NCBI GenBank assembly: GCA_934481355.1
Contig: CAKSPH010000020.1
Span: 1-43,458, forward strand
Origin: an uncultured Oscillospiraceae bacterium
GTDB taxonomy: Bacteria; Bacillota; Clostridia; Oscillospirales; Ruminococcaceae
Length of the DNA stretch: 43,458 nucleotides
Direction of reading: 5' to 3'
The translations under genes and the position numbers were made by a program. A model generated the notes under the pieces. The model did no database searches. It saw nothing but the letters and a program-made list of their open reading frames with translations, and was not told the DNA's origin. Shown here one piece after another: positions 1-7,467 of this stretch. Position 1 is the first letter of the stretch. Each line of letters starts with the position of its first letter.

Positions 1-555
1 CTGTGCCAGTTGATTCTCGAAGGGATGCTGTTGACCACGGACTCTGGCGAATACCGGCTGGCTTCTTTCATCGACGAACAGCGCATGAACCGACTGTATG
101 AAAAGTTCATACTGGAGTATTACGCAAAGGAATGTCCGCAGGTGACGGCGACGGCCTCTCAGATTCAATGGGCGTTGGACGATGGTATCGGAACTATGCT
201 CCCGGTTATGCAAAGCGACATTATGCTGACTAGAGATAACGAGGTTCTTATCATTGATGCCAAGTACTATACACACACCACGCAAGCACAGTACGATGTG
301 CACACCCTTCATTCCAGCAATCTGTATCAGATTTTCACTTATGTAAAGAACAAAGATGCAGAATTCGGCACTAAACCGCATCGGGTGTCCGGGATGCTCC
401 TATATGCTGCAACTGACGAAGTAATTCAACCAGATAATATATACCAGATGAGCGGAAATAAGGTCAGCGTAAAAACTCTTGATTTAAATCAAGGCTTCTC
501 AGAAATTGCCAAAAAGCTGAACGCAATTGTTGCAGAGAATTTTGAGTGCGGCTAA
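1..555 (+). CDS. mcrC: McrC-like subunit of a 5-methylcytosine-directed restriction system (5' end outside window)
   Basis: The frame is open to the left edge (codons LCQ precede the first possible TTG start at 10), so this is the C-terminal part of a longer protein. Visible features match the McrC family: a helix containing RMNRLYEKFILEYY, then MQSDIML and LIIDAKYY, the Asp and Asp-Ala-Lys of a PD-(D/E)XK nuclease fold, then LYQIFTYV. In McrBC systems McrC joins the GTP-dependent McrB translocase to cut methylated DNA. The partner should lie upstream, outside the window. Its place at the edge of an AT-rich island with ImmA/IrrE and IS remnants fits a defence gene. The family call is from recalled motifs; whether the nuclease is active cannot be judged from a fragment. 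Confidence 0.85.
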   Translation: MCQLILEGMLLTTDSGEYRLASFIDEQRMNRLYEKFILEYYAKECPQVTATASQIQWALDDGIGTMLPVMQSDIMLTRDNEVLIIDAKYYTHTTQAQYDVHTLHSSNLYQIFTYVKNKDAEFGTKPHRVSGMLLYAATDEVIQPDNIYQMSGNKVSVKTLDLNQGFSEIAKKLNAIVAENFECG

Positions 556-1095
556 TAAAGTGTATGATAAAAATGTATTACAATTCTTCTATATGTAAGA
601 TGCTACCATTTGCTATAGCATTATGTAATTATCTCAATTCCACCCTCAAATGTAATTTTCATGACTTCATCTCCTGCTTGGACATATTCCCCTGTACGCA
701 CCCACAAAAGTGATCACACCATCAAACCGCAAAACCACCGCAGACATTGTTTGCAACGGCTCGTGCCATGTGGAGTGCGTGGTTTCGATGTCACGAAAAA
801 CGGAGTAAATCGGGATAGATGGCTTGGCGGTGCGATTTGTGAGCATTGGGCAGACTGTACTATTTTGGTGGAATATGGCAATTTGGCGTATAGGGGAATA
901 TGTCTGCGGTGACAGCAGTTTCGCAGCGATACACGGGGTGTGGGTCGGGTGTGAGGAAGTGATGTGATGGTGGGCGCGAAAGATATTCCAAGCATGATAA
1001 TCTCCGACCGCAAACAGCAGTCGGAGATTTTTCTTGCATATGCAGCAACAGGCACTTACATATTCAAACGGCAATGAGTGCCTGCATTAAGCTTT
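556..1095. other. Long non-coding stretch in the island; possible decayed gene
   Basis: No convincing gene. Overlapping frames exist on both strands but have no family resemblance, no ribosome site, and Cys/His/Arg-rich composition typical of shadow frames. On the minus strand a short open stretch ending near 627 (reading GEYVQAGDEVMKITFEGG before its stop) looks protein-like and could be the tail of a decayed gene. The only clear signal is the hairpin at 999-1032. Confidence 0.4.
999..1032 (+). terminator. Hairpin with T-run, probable intrinsic terminator
   Basis: Ten-base perfect arms (999-1008 and 1020-1029, AATCTCCGAC / GTCGGAGATT) with an 11-base loop, followed by TTT. It would stop rightward transcription before the minus-strand trio that ends at 1096. 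No gene reads directly into it, which hints at an unrecognised or lost rightward transcript between 556 and 999. Confidence 0.55.
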
Positions 1096-1386
1096 CTATT
1101 CGTCAACCCATTTCATTTGGCTTTCAACATCCCAAAATGATTTTCCATTCCAAATAGGCGCTTCTTCTAATGCTTCAATACATTCGATAGCAGATGTCTT
1201 TGTAATTGAAAATACGGTTTCGTCTGTTGAGAGATTATATACTTCCAACCGAACGCTAATAACCTTTCCATCGGTATTCATTTTAGATTGACAACCATTG
1301 AAAAAAAACTTTTCGTTGTTATAGATGACATAATGATCTTCATAACAGAGCTTGTCAAGAAACTCAGATACCTTTCCGTCAATCAT
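1096..1386 (-). CDS. Small acidic protein of unknown function, last gene of the trio
   Basis: 96 residues, acidic, rich in Asp/Glu and aromatic residues, with no signal peptide, membrane segment or motif that I recognise. The start ATG lies inside the end of the upstream gene (8-base overlap), so translation is probably coupled. A small acidic protein directly after a protein with a possible toxin-like fold resembles the immunity position in effector/immunity pairs, but that is inference from size, charge and position only. The region is AT-rich compared with the core genes. Confidence 0.6.
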   Translation of the reverse strand: MIDGKVSEFLDKLCYEDHYVIYNNEKFFFNGCQSKMNTDGKVISVRLEVYNLSTDETVFSITKTSAIECIEALEEAPIWNGKSFWDVESQMKWVDE

Positions 1387-1762
1387 ACCATTTCCTCCCT
1401 ACAAGATATTTTTCATACTTATCAAAAGTTGCTCGATCAAGATACTCTGCCTTTGTTCGATTGAAGTGCCTATCATAATAGTGAATATGCAAAATAGGTT
1501 CTCTGTTTCCTGTCAAGTCGGGTTCGGGGTGATAAGCTATTTCAGCGATTAAGTAATGGTCATTGTCATAGATACGGAGCATATTTAATGTACCGTCCTT
1601 GTGAAGCTTAAGATACATATTACTCGAATGTGATTCTGCGGGCAAATCGTGCAATCCTGTTCCGGGCATTCCAAATAAAACCTTTACATCATCCACCATA
1701 CCGACCGTTTCGTAAGTATACGATACGGGATTACCGCTTGCAAATGTTCCTCGTCCGCCCAT
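1379..1762 (-). CDS. MGGRG-start protein of unknown function (possible small effector)
   Basis: 127 residues. The N-terminus MGGRGTFASG is a start I associate with small proteins of phages and mobile elements in gut Firmicutes. The middle has alternating short strands (LKLHKDGTLNMLRIYD, LIAEIAYHPEPD) and a His-rich LHIHYYDRH segment, which could be catalytic in a small nuclease-like fold. I cannot name the family. It starts 2 bases after the stop of the DUF4417 gene (TGATATG) and overlaps the next gene, so the three are one transcript. An effector role is a guess; a structural or regulatory mobile-element protein is equally possible. Confidence 0.6.
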   Translation of the reverse strand: MGGRGTFASGNPVSYTYETVGMVDDVKVLFGMPGTGLHDLPAESHSSNMYLKLHKDGTLNMLRIYDNDHYLIAEIAYHPEPDLTGNREPILHIHYYDRHFNRTKAEYLDRATFDKYEKYLVGRKWYD

Positions 1763-1763
1763 A

Positions 1764-2387
1764 TCAGCGCACCACCTTTCTTGATGAGAGATAGTCTACC
1801 GCAATAATATTACCTAACATCTCTTCAAAGGGTTTGCCAAAGCAGATAATTGCCGACGGTGACAGCTTTTCAAGCATCGCATTATATCCACGCATAAAGG
1901 AAAGCTTATTGCTCTTGCAACCTATCATACCAACAGCAATAACAGCATTCTGTTCAACACCGTCAAAGCAGAAACTGTAGCTTCTTGCATCGCCCCAACT
2001 AATTGTAGGAATAACCGTAAGCCCCTTGCTTTGCCAATATGCTCCTACCCAACGGCTGTGTGCAACGCTTTCAATTTGACGCCATAGACACATATCAGAA
2101 TATGTAGAGTAATCCGGCGTTAACAGGAAAGCATATTGTGAGTAACGGTTCAGAGTTTTTTCAGGATTGTCATAAATCCCTTTGAAACGGTAGTCATCGA
2201 CAAAGAAATGAACTCCACGCTTTTTGTTTTCTTCGGTATCGTTTGAACGGGTATCCGAACAAGCTACAAGTGAAATGTTGTTTGTTGAGAGCTCCTGTTT
2301 TTTTACTACAGGAATTTGCCATTTCCCAATGGTAGGAAAATTGTTGCGCATAAAAAGGTCGTTGGTACGCATATCAAGACTTGTCAT
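1764..2387 (-). CDS. DUF4417 domain protein
   Basis: 207 residues with DUF4417 characteristics: the FFVDDYRF segment near residue 72, YAFLLTPDYSTYSDMC near 105, the WQSKGLTVIPTISW strand near 145, and a C-terminal ICFGKPF. The family is common on phages, conjugative elements and accessory islands; its biochemical role is not established to my knowledge. The first ATG has a GAAAGGA ribosome site about ten bases upstream; the ATG at codon 6 is an alternative. First gene of the coupled trio. No promoter stands out for it, and its upstream region carries an oppositely oriented small-RNA promoter. Confidence 0.8.
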   Translation of the reverse strand: MTSLDMRTNDLFMRNNFPTIGKWQIPVVKKQELSTNNISLVACSDTRSNDTEENKKRGVHFFVDDYRFKGIYDNPEKTLNRYSQYAFLLTPDYSTYSDMCLWRQIESVAHSRWVGAYWQSKGLTVIPTISWGDARSYSFCFDGVEQNAVIAVGMIGCKSNKLSFMRGYNAMLEKLSPSAIICFGKPFEEMLGNIIAVDYLSSRKVVR

Positions 2388-2435
2388 ATAAACAGTATCC
2401 TTTCTAATGTCGTTGTTTTTTAGTTACATTGCCAA

Positions 2436-2464
2436 TAGACAAAGAAAGCAAACTGTGCTATAAT
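2436..2464 (+). promoter_or_regulatory. Strong sigma-A-type promoter for a small RNA
   Basis: TAGACA (2436-2441), a 17-base spacer, and a perfect TATAAT (2459-2464). It faces right, opposite to all flanking genes, and no start codon with a reasonable ORF follows before the hairpin at 2500-2541. Confidence 0.7.
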
Positions 2465-2470
2465 AAACTT

Positions 2471-2548
2471 GCTAGAGTTGTGTATATTGCACAGCCGCCA
2501 AACGCATGGGTTTACTGCGCCAACAGTTTACCCGTGCGTTTTCTTTGT
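2471..2548 (+). ncRNA. Predicted ~75-nt small RNA ending in an intrinsic terminator
   Basis: A near-consensus promoter 7 bases upstream is followed by a short AT-rich 5' part and then a large hairpin. The 12-base arms AAACGCATGGGT (2500-2511) and ACCCGTGCGTTT (2530-2541) pair with one G-U, enclose an 18-base loop, and are followed by TTCTTTGTCT. The sequence between promoter and terminator has no usable ORF. It lies between the DUF4417 and ImmA/IrrE genes, both on the other strand, so it is antisense to neither coding region. It might regulate element genes in trans, or be a copy-control or superinfection-type RNA. Function is unknown; the RNA itself is a prediction. Confidence 0.55.
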
Positions 2549-2598
2549 CTTAGGATACACATTCAATAAGCCTCACCACCTTTATTTTTACAAACGCC

Positions 2599-3126
2599 TC
2601 ATATCAAAGCATTTTTCTGTATAGTTGCTGCCTGAATTGAAACACCACATTTGTCGCTGACTTCCTCAACAGGCATTTTTTTTATAAGCTCGGAATCTAT
2701 CATCAACTCACCGGCAAGACATTTTGCCTGCCATTCAGGGTCTTTATAAGCCGGGATAGAATATCCATCAAATGAACGAGCCAATCTAAAACCGCAGACG
2801 CACAATGTGATAAAATGAGCAAATTCATGAGCCAGGGTCATTCTATCACGCCCAATGCCATTACAAGCGCCTTCATAAACATCGCTGCGTATTTTTATGG
2901 TTTTTGAAATAACATCAGTCACAGCGTGTTCTGCCGGCTCCAGTTCGTCAGCCTCAACAACTTCAAAATGAGCCTCGCTGTCAAACTCCGGGAGTAGCTC
3001 CAACACATCTACTATCGGAAAATACAGTTCATTTTCCAAGCCGAACATCTTTCTTATTTTCTTGGCGAGCTGCCGCAGCTCCATTCTTGATTTTGCTTCA
3101 ACACAATAACTGCTTATAATTATCAC
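2599..3126 (-). CDS. ImmA/IrrE-family metallopeptidase
   Basis: Up to 175 residues. The zinc-binding motif HEFAH lies in MTLAHEFAHFITL (about residue 101), and AGELMIDSELIKKM follows, as in ImmA/IrrE peptidases. These cytoplasmic proteases cleave or inactivate a partner XRE repressor on induction, derepressing mobile-element or stress genes. The gene overlaps the end of the XRE gene, the standard repressor-protease pair. Start is uncertain: the GTG at 3126 has its ribosome site too close, while the internal ATG at 3084 (MELRQLAKK) is a good alternative. The C-terminus (SDKCGVSIQAATIQ) is typical of the family. Confidence 0.88.
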   Translation of the reverse strand: MIIISSYCVEAKSRMELRQLAKKIRKMFGLENELYFPIVDVLELLPEFDSEAHFEVVEADELEPAEHAVTDVISKTIKIRSDVYEGACNGIGRDRMTLAHEFAHFITLCVCGFRLARSFDGYSIPAYKDPEWQAKCLAGELMIDSELIKKMPVEEVSDKCGVSIQAATIQKNALI

Positions 3127-3491
3127 TCCTTATTACGATTAAGAAATCTTTGGATCTGAGAAACAACATCATCGTCCATATCGTTGAACTTTCTTGCAAA
3201 TTGCAAAGCAAGATCGCGTTTGTCGGCACTGCTTGTAGACAATTCTATTTCAATGCTATTCAAACTTCTGTCACGAGCGATGGATAACTCCTGCTGTTCC
3301 TTTTCGTCCAGGCAGTAAATTGAAGTCAATTTTTCAATCAAATCATCGGGAATATTTCTTTTTCCGCATTCAATTGCCGATAGATAAGACGATGTCATCC
3401 CCAGCTTATCAGCCATATTTTTCAAAATCTCCCCCTTATCTATACGCAGCTTTCTTAAGAATTTACCGAATTCCGTGTTCACTGCAATCAA
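3123..3491 (-). CDS. XRE-family transcriptional repressor, partner of the ImmA/IrrE peptidase
   Basis: 122 residues. The N-terminal helix-turn-helix is clear: FGKFLRKLRIDKGE, then MADKLGMTSSYLSAIECGKR (recognition helix TSSYLSAIE, about 31-40) and IPDDLIEKL. The C-terminal half is charged and probably mediates dimerisation or contact with the peptidase. A strong promoter with an inverted repeat over its -35 box lies just upstream, so autoregulation is likely. It overlaps the peptidase gene by four bases. Confidence 0.9.
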   Translation of the reverse strand: MIAVNTEFGKFLRKLRIDKGEILKNMADKLGMTSSYLSAIECGKRNIPDDLIEKLTSIYCLDEKEQQELSIARDRSLNSIEIELSTSSADKRDLALQFARKFNDMDDDVVSQIQRFLNRNKE

Positions 3492-3505
3492 CTCCTTTCG
3501 AAAGT

Positions 3506-3535
3506 ATTATAACGCATCGAGTTGATTTTGTCAAC
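3506..3535 (-). promoter_or_regulatory. Consensus promoter of the XRE-ImmA pair with overlapping operator
   Basis: On the minus strand: TTGACA (3529-3534), a 17-base spacer, and TATAAT (3506-3511). The inverted repeat GTTGA-ttttg-TCAAC (3521-3535) covers the -35 box, the expected place for an autoregulatory XRE operator. A further GTTGATTT half site lies upstream at about 3542. Confidence 0.75.
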
Positions 3536-3625
3536 ACTTTTTGTTGATTTGCTGCTATACTTTTTTCTGCTACCAAATATAAAAGTGATATTGTCAATAT
3601 AGCTTTACACATTTTACTCAAAAAT

Positions 3626-3930
3626 TTATTCCATCGCAGTGGCCGATTTGCCCGTATTATCCGAGTAATACTCGGCTCTCATATTGTCGTCCATTGACAG
3701 CCCGATTGCAGTCAGGTCGTAACAATCAAATATCGCCGACACATATAGCTTGCCATTTTTAGCTTTGACTTCCGTGATGTCTGTTACGCATTTACTGAAA
3801 GGCTTGTCGGCTTTAAAATCGCGTTTAAGCAGGTCGTCTGACTTTCTTGCTTCAAGGTCCGCTTTCGTAATTCCATTCGGCTTTCTGTTTGGCCTGTGCG
3901 TTATTCCGATGGCTGTCATTGGGAGAATAA
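3626..3930 (-). pseudogene. IS3-family transposase remnant (orfB fragment)
   Basis: The segment NRKPNGITKADLEARKSDDLLKRDF, then KPFSKCVTDITEVKAKNGKLYVSAIFDCYDL, matches the start of the DDE catalytic domain of IS3/IS150-type transposases (VTDITE holds the first Asp). The N-terminal HTH region and the second Asp and Glu are absent, and the reading frame ends soon after MDDNMRAE. The frame continues upstream through a terminator-like hairpin, so the residues before about HRPNRKP are not real protein. A dead insertion-sequence fragment at the island edge. Confidence 0.8.
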
Positions 3931-3935
3931 AACAC

Positions 3936-3976
3936 AGCGCGGTCATTACCCGAAAGGAAGTGACCGCGCTTTTATT
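3936..3976. terminator. Terminator-type hairpin at the end of the IS fragment
   Basis: Perfect 10-base arms AGCGCGGTCA (3936-3945) and TGACCGCGCT (3961-3970) with a 15-base loop. Followed rightward by TTTATT and leftward by TGTTTTATT, so it could act in either direction. Confidence 0.5.
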
Positions 3977-4100
3977 CATTTCACCCTAAAAGGTGATGAC
4001 AACCCGACAAACATCTGATATAATTATATCACAAGGGCAAACAAGAAAATACATAGTACGCCCGCTAAGGAATGCATAAAACTCATAGATTGGTTTGGTA

Positions 4101-4139
4101 ATATATAAAAGTCCCCTGCTGATAACGTCAGCAGGGGAC
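4101..4139 (-). terminator. Terminator of the murA-to-glycosylase operon
   Basis: Perfect 12-base arms (4111-4122 and 4128-4139, GTCCCCTGCTGA / TCAGCAGGGGAC) with a 5-base loop, followed on the minus strand by TTTTATATAT. It lies 6 bases past the stop of the last minus-strand gene. Confidence 0.85.
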
Positions 4140-4145
4140 GCTGCT

Positions 4146-4640
4146 TTACAGGAATCGTGCTATCTGACGGTATTTCTCCAGCATTTCCGCCTCGGAGATA
4201 GTCCGGTTCGCCGGACTTGTAGAGGGCAGGCATACCGCCGGCGTAAGCTCCGGAAAAAACCTCTCGTAGAGCGCCTGCGCTTTCTTTCCGGTTGTGAACA
4301 CCGCACGGATATCCGCCGCAAGAAATACTTCCTCCAGCCGGTTCGGAACGGCATTCCTTATGCTGCTGTCAGAGGCTCCGTCTATGCTGCATTCTGCAAG
4401 GACGTCCCAGAGGGCTATGCCATGCGATAAGCACAGCTCCCGCCTGCCGGGGATATCATGCGGCGTCGGCTCGCCGAGAACCTGCGACAGCATTTTCCAG
4501 AAGCGATTCTGCGGGTGCATATAGTAAAACCCCCGCTCTCTTGATTTTGGCGAGGGTATCGTCCCGAGTATCAGCACCCGGGAATTTTCATCGTATACCG
4601 GCGGGAACTCATGCTCCACCCGGCTGAGCTCAGAACTCAT
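4146..4640 (-). CDS. DNA-deoxyinosine (hypoxanthine) glycosylase, UDG superfamily
   Basis: About 164 residues from the ATG at 4640 (MSSELSRVEHEF). Motifs of the uracil-DNA glycosylase superfamily, hypoxanthine-specific branch: RVLILGTIPSPKS near the N-terminus, GFYYMHPQNRFWKML, GIALWDVL, and the C-terminal LPSTSPANRT loop. It would excise deaminated purine (hypoxanthine) from DNA to start base excision repair. The longer upstream frame (MRYPHSAS...) runs inside the neighbouring gene and is less likely; the chosen start overlaps that gene's stop by 11 bases, suggesting coupling. Last gene of the operon, followed by a strong terminator. Confidence 0.85.
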   Translation of the reverse strand: MSSELSRVEHEFPPVYDENSRVLILGTIPSPKSRERGFYYMHPQNRFWKMLSQVLGEPTPHDIPGRRELCLSHGIALWDVLAECSIDGASDSSIRNAVPNRLEEVFLAADIRAVFTTGKKAQALYERFFPELTPAVCLPSTSPANRTISEAEMLEKYRQIARFL

Positions 4641-4917
4641 AGTCAACGCTGTGCGAGGCCGTCCTGATGGACTTGCAGAATGCGGATACCTCAACGTGAA
4701 GCGGATTCGTGGAATACGCCCTTAAATCCTCCATACTATCGAACTCGCTGACAAGAACCGCGTCAAAACTGCGGTCGGACGGGTTCATGTTAATACCGAC
4801 CTCCATCGCGCGTATCTCCGGGATTTTTCTCTTGAGCGCAAGCAGACGGTCACGGAAAAGCAGCATATTCTCCTGCTCCCCTTCCCTGAATTTCCACATT
4901 ACTATATGCTTTATCAT
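4630..4917 (-). CDS. Dabb family (stress-responsive A/B barrel) protein
   Basis: 95 residues from the ATG at 4917, preceded by a good AGGAG site. MIKHIVMWKF at the start, a central SFDAVLVSEFDSMEDLRAY, then NPLHVEVSAF, are typical of the dimeric alpha-beta barrel Dabb fold. The longer frame upstream lies in the 3' end of the yycJ-like gene and is not used. Substrate unknown; members range from stress proteins to small enzymes. In an operon between the MBL-fold hydrolase and the DNA glycosylase. Confidence 0.9.
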   Translation of the reverse strand: MIKHIVMWKFREGEQENMLLFRDRLLALKRKIPEIRAMEVGINMNPSDRSFDAVLVSEFDSMEDLRAYSTNPLHVEVSAFCKSIRTASHSVDYEF

Positions 4918-4928
4918 AATTTCTCCTA

Positions 4929-5726
4929 TCAGACAACTATGTACCTTCCCTGCGTCATAACCGGGGCAATTTCCAGGATATAGTCCCTGTCGCGGTGCAT
5001 TCCGCGGCTCATGAGGTAGTCTGCGGTGCATTTCTCCGCCGTTGCGGGAGTGTTGTTCTCTCGGCTCAGGTGCCCGAGAATTATCTTGGTCGCGCCGCTT
5101 TCTATCAGCCGCCCGCAGAATTCCGCCGCGGCATTGTTGGACAGATGCCCCTTGTCGCCGGCTATCCTGCGCTTCAGGTCGGCAGGGTAGTTCAGGTTCT
5201 TTGCAAGCATTGCGGGATCGTAGTTGCTTTCCAGCAGCAGAGCCTCGCAGCCCAGAAGATTCTTTTCCACCTCGGACGTCACCTTGCCCAGGTCAGTGCA
5301 GACGGCAAGCTTCTTTCCGGCGTATTTAACAGCGTAGCCTATGCTCTCCGGGGTATCATGCGGAGTATGAAACGCGCTCACTTCGAAATCCGCACTCTGG
5401 TATACATCGTGGACGATATCGTAAATACGGACATCCTCCGGGATAGGCTCCCTTACCGCCGTGCGGAGCTGGGCAATAGTTCCCGGGCTTGCAAACACGG
5501 GAATCTTCGTGTGCTTCGTGAACTGGAGCAGTCCCTTAATATGGTCGATATGCTCATGCGTGATAAACAGCGCCTCGATCCCGCTGAGCGGCGTTTCGAT
5601 GAGGTCAAGCGAGTTCTTCAGCGACCGGAAGCTGCACCCTGCGTCTATCAGGATACCATGCCCGCGGGTACCGATGAATGTCGCATTTCCTCCGCTGGAA
5701 CTGCATATCGGGTATATTCTCGCCAT
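4929..5726 (-). CDS. yycJ: MBL-fold metallohydrolase of the YycJ/WalJ type
   Basis: 265 residues. The N-terminus ARIYPICSSSGGNATFI and the metal motif THEHIDHIKGL (HxHxDH, about residues 56-61) are characteristic of YycJ/WalJ phosphodiesterase-like proteins. VCTDLG and LLLESNYD carry further metal ligands, and ILGHLSREN is the last His motif. In Bacillus the homologue sits in the walRK operon and is linked to DNA replication/repair coordination; here it lies with murA instead. Its ATG overlaps the murA stop by one base (TGATG), so translation is coupled. Confidence 0.9.
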   Translation of the reverse strand: MARIYPICSSSGGNATFIGTRGHGILIDAGCSFRSLKNSLDLIETPLSGIEALFITHEHIDHIKGLLQFTKHTKIPVFASPGTIAQLRTAVREPIPEDVRIYDIVHDVYQSADFEVSAFHTPHDTPESIGYAVKYAGKKLAVCTDLGKVTSEVEKNLLGCEALLLESNYDPAMLAKNLNYPADLKRRIAGDKGHLSNNAAAEFCGRLIESGATKIILGHLSRENNTPATAEKCTADYLMSRGMHRDRDYILEIAPVMTQGRYIVV

Positions 5727-7024
5727 CAGAGCGCCTGCTTCAGCGCCTTTTCCTCTGCTGTGGGGTCAGGCTCGTCAACCTTCTGGATATCAGCGCCAAG
5801 ACTGCGGAGTTTTACCTCCATATTCTCATAACCGCGCTCAACATGGAAAATATCGTAAATCTCGGTAACTCCCTCGGCTCCGAGAGCCGCAACGATGAGC
5901 GCCGCACCCGCGCGAAGGTCAGTCGCCTTTACGGGAGCGCCCTTGAGCCGCTCAACGCCCTCTATTACAGCTACCCTGCCCTCAACAGAGATATTCGCGC
6001 CCATTCTGCGGAGCTCGTCAACATAGCGGAAGCGGTTGTCGAAGATACTCTCAGTGACCATGCTCGCGCCCTTCGCGCAGGTGAGCACTGCCGACATCTG
6101 GGGCTGCATATCCGTTGGGAATCCGGGGTGTGGATTGGTCTTGACGCTGGTGCCGAAATACTCCGGACCGCCGATGACTCTCACCGCGTCGTCAAACTGC
6201 TCCACCTGAACGCCGATCTTCACCAGCTTCTGCGTGATGGGCTCAAGATGCTTCGGTATAACGTTCTTTATTAGAATGTTGCTCCGGGAAGAAGCGGCTA
6301 TGGTCATGAACGTTCCCGCCTCTATCTGGTCGGGGATAACACTGTATGTTGTGCCGTGGAGGTACTTCACGCCGCGTATTTTGATGACGTCCGTGCCTGC
6401 GCCGAGAATATCCGCGCCCATGCTGTTCAGACAGTTGGCAAGGTCAACAACGTGCGGCTCCTTGGCAGCGTTCTCAATTATTGTCAGACCGTCTGCCTTT
6501 ACAGCCGCCATAATGGCGTTGATGGTGGCTCCGACGGTGTTCTTGTCAAAGAAGATCTGTGTTCCCACAAGCTTGTCGGCGCGGAGATTAACCATTCCGC
6601 CGTCAATCTCGCACTCAGCGCCGAGCGCTGCAAAGCACTTCAGGTGCTGATCGATCGGTCTGTCGCCGAGATTGCAGCCGCCGGGCATTGAAACGTGCGC
6701 GCTGTGGAATCTGCCAAGCAGAGTACCGAGGAAATATGTGGTAGCGCGCATGAGCTTCGCTTTTTCATATGGCACTGGAATATTCCGGAGAGGACGGGTG
6801 TCTATCTCCACGGTCGTCTTGTTGAGCATACGGATATTCGCGCCCATCTCGGACATGATCTGGAGCGTGATGGTAACATCGCTTATGCTGGGTATATTCT
6901 CTATAATGCAGGGCTCGTCTGAAAGAATCGTGCACGGCAGTATAGCAGCAACCGCGTTCTTTGCGCCGCTGATGCTTACCTCACCGCTGAGCTTCTTTCC
7001 GCCCCTGATAACGTATTTTTCCAA
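5726..7024 (-). CDS. murA: UDP-N-acetylglucosamine 1-carboxyvinyltransferase
   Basis: 432 residues from a TTG start at 7024 (reads MEKYVIRGG), with a GGGGGGAAG ribosome site 8 bases upstream; the longer frame to 7051 passes through this G-run and is unlikely. It catalyses the first committed step of peptidoglycan synthesis, enolpyruvyl transfer from PEP to UDP-GlcNAc in the cytoplasm. Visible motifs: ISGAKNA with the active Lys, a PGGCNLGDRPIDQH loop with the catalytic Cys (fosfomycin target), and a C-terminal DLRAGAALIVAAL with the Arg. Length is normal. First gene of the yycJ-Dabb-glycosylase operon. Confidence 0.95.
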   Translation of the reverse strand: MEKYVIRGGKKLSGEVSISGAKNAVAAILPCTILSDEPCIIENIPSISDVTITLQIMSEMGANIRMLNKTTVEIDTRPLRNIPVPYEKAKLMRATTYFLGTLLGRFHSAHVSMPGGCNLGDRPIDQHLKCFAALGAECEIDGGMVNLRADKLVGTQIFFDKNTVGATINAIMAAVKADGLTIIENAAKEPHVVDLANCLNSMGADILGAGTDVIKIRGVKYLHGTTYSVIPDQIEAGTFMTIAASSRSNILIKNVIPKHLEPITQKLVKIGVQVEQFDDAVRVIGGPEYFGTSVKTNPHPGFPTDMQPQMSAVLTCAKGASMVTESIFDNRFRYVDELRRMGANISVEGRVAVIEGVERLKGAPVKATDLRAGAALIVAALGAEGVTEIYDIFHVERGYENMEVKLRSLGADIQKVDEPDPTAEEKALKQAL

Positions 7025-7155
7025 AACTGCACTTCCCCCCCGTCCCCGCAAGCGGGAACAGATATCAAAATTTATATATATTTCTGGTCACAAAGACCGG
7101 TATTCTCACATATGTAGGTAAAACGGGCATAGCACACCCGCACTTATTCCATAAT

Positions 7156-7164
7156 ATTATATCA
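7156..7164 (-). promoter_or_regulatory. Extended -10 promoter candidate for murA
   Basis: On the minus strand, TGA-TATAAT forms an extended -10 element. No good -35 box is visible at 17 bases. It would give a ~125-nt leader before the TTG start of murA. Confidence 0.45.
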
Positions 7165-7438
7165 CATACTTTTCAAAAAAGAAAGTGGATTTTGAAAATT
7201 TGCTTAGCGAAAATTTCATTTTGGCAGATTGAACAATTTTTTTTGTAGTATTTTATAATTTTCATAAAATCGGCCGGAACTTCTTAATAAACTTATTATT
7301 GACTTTTTCACTACATCTAGTCATTCCAGTTCAGTAAAACCGCATATTTACGGAATTTATGGGCAATATCAGTAATGATTACCGATTATTCTGCAAATTA
7401 AACAGAAATGAGGAATATTTTTTATATATAATTACCTA

Positions 7439-7467
7439 TTGAATAATTTTACGCGATGTATTATAAT
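7439..7467 (+). promoter_or_regulatory. Promoter of the anchored surface protein gene
   Basis: TTGAAT (7439-7444), a 17-base spacer, and TATAAT (7462-7467). It predicts a ~100-nt 5' leader before the ATG at 7574. Confidence 0.7.

Noticed and set aside
661..1074. Overlapping ORFs on both strands in the 556-1095 gap
   Set aside because: Cys/His/Arg-rich shadow composition, no ribosome sites, no family resemblance, and they cross a terminator hairpin.
3626..3979. Intact transposase gene
   Set aside because: Only the region around the first catalytic Asp is present; the apparent N-terminus is translated from a terminator hairpin.
5678..6274. Long plus-strand ORFs opposite murA and yycJ
   Set aside because: Mirror frames of GC-rich coding genes; the minus-strand proteins are unmistakable.
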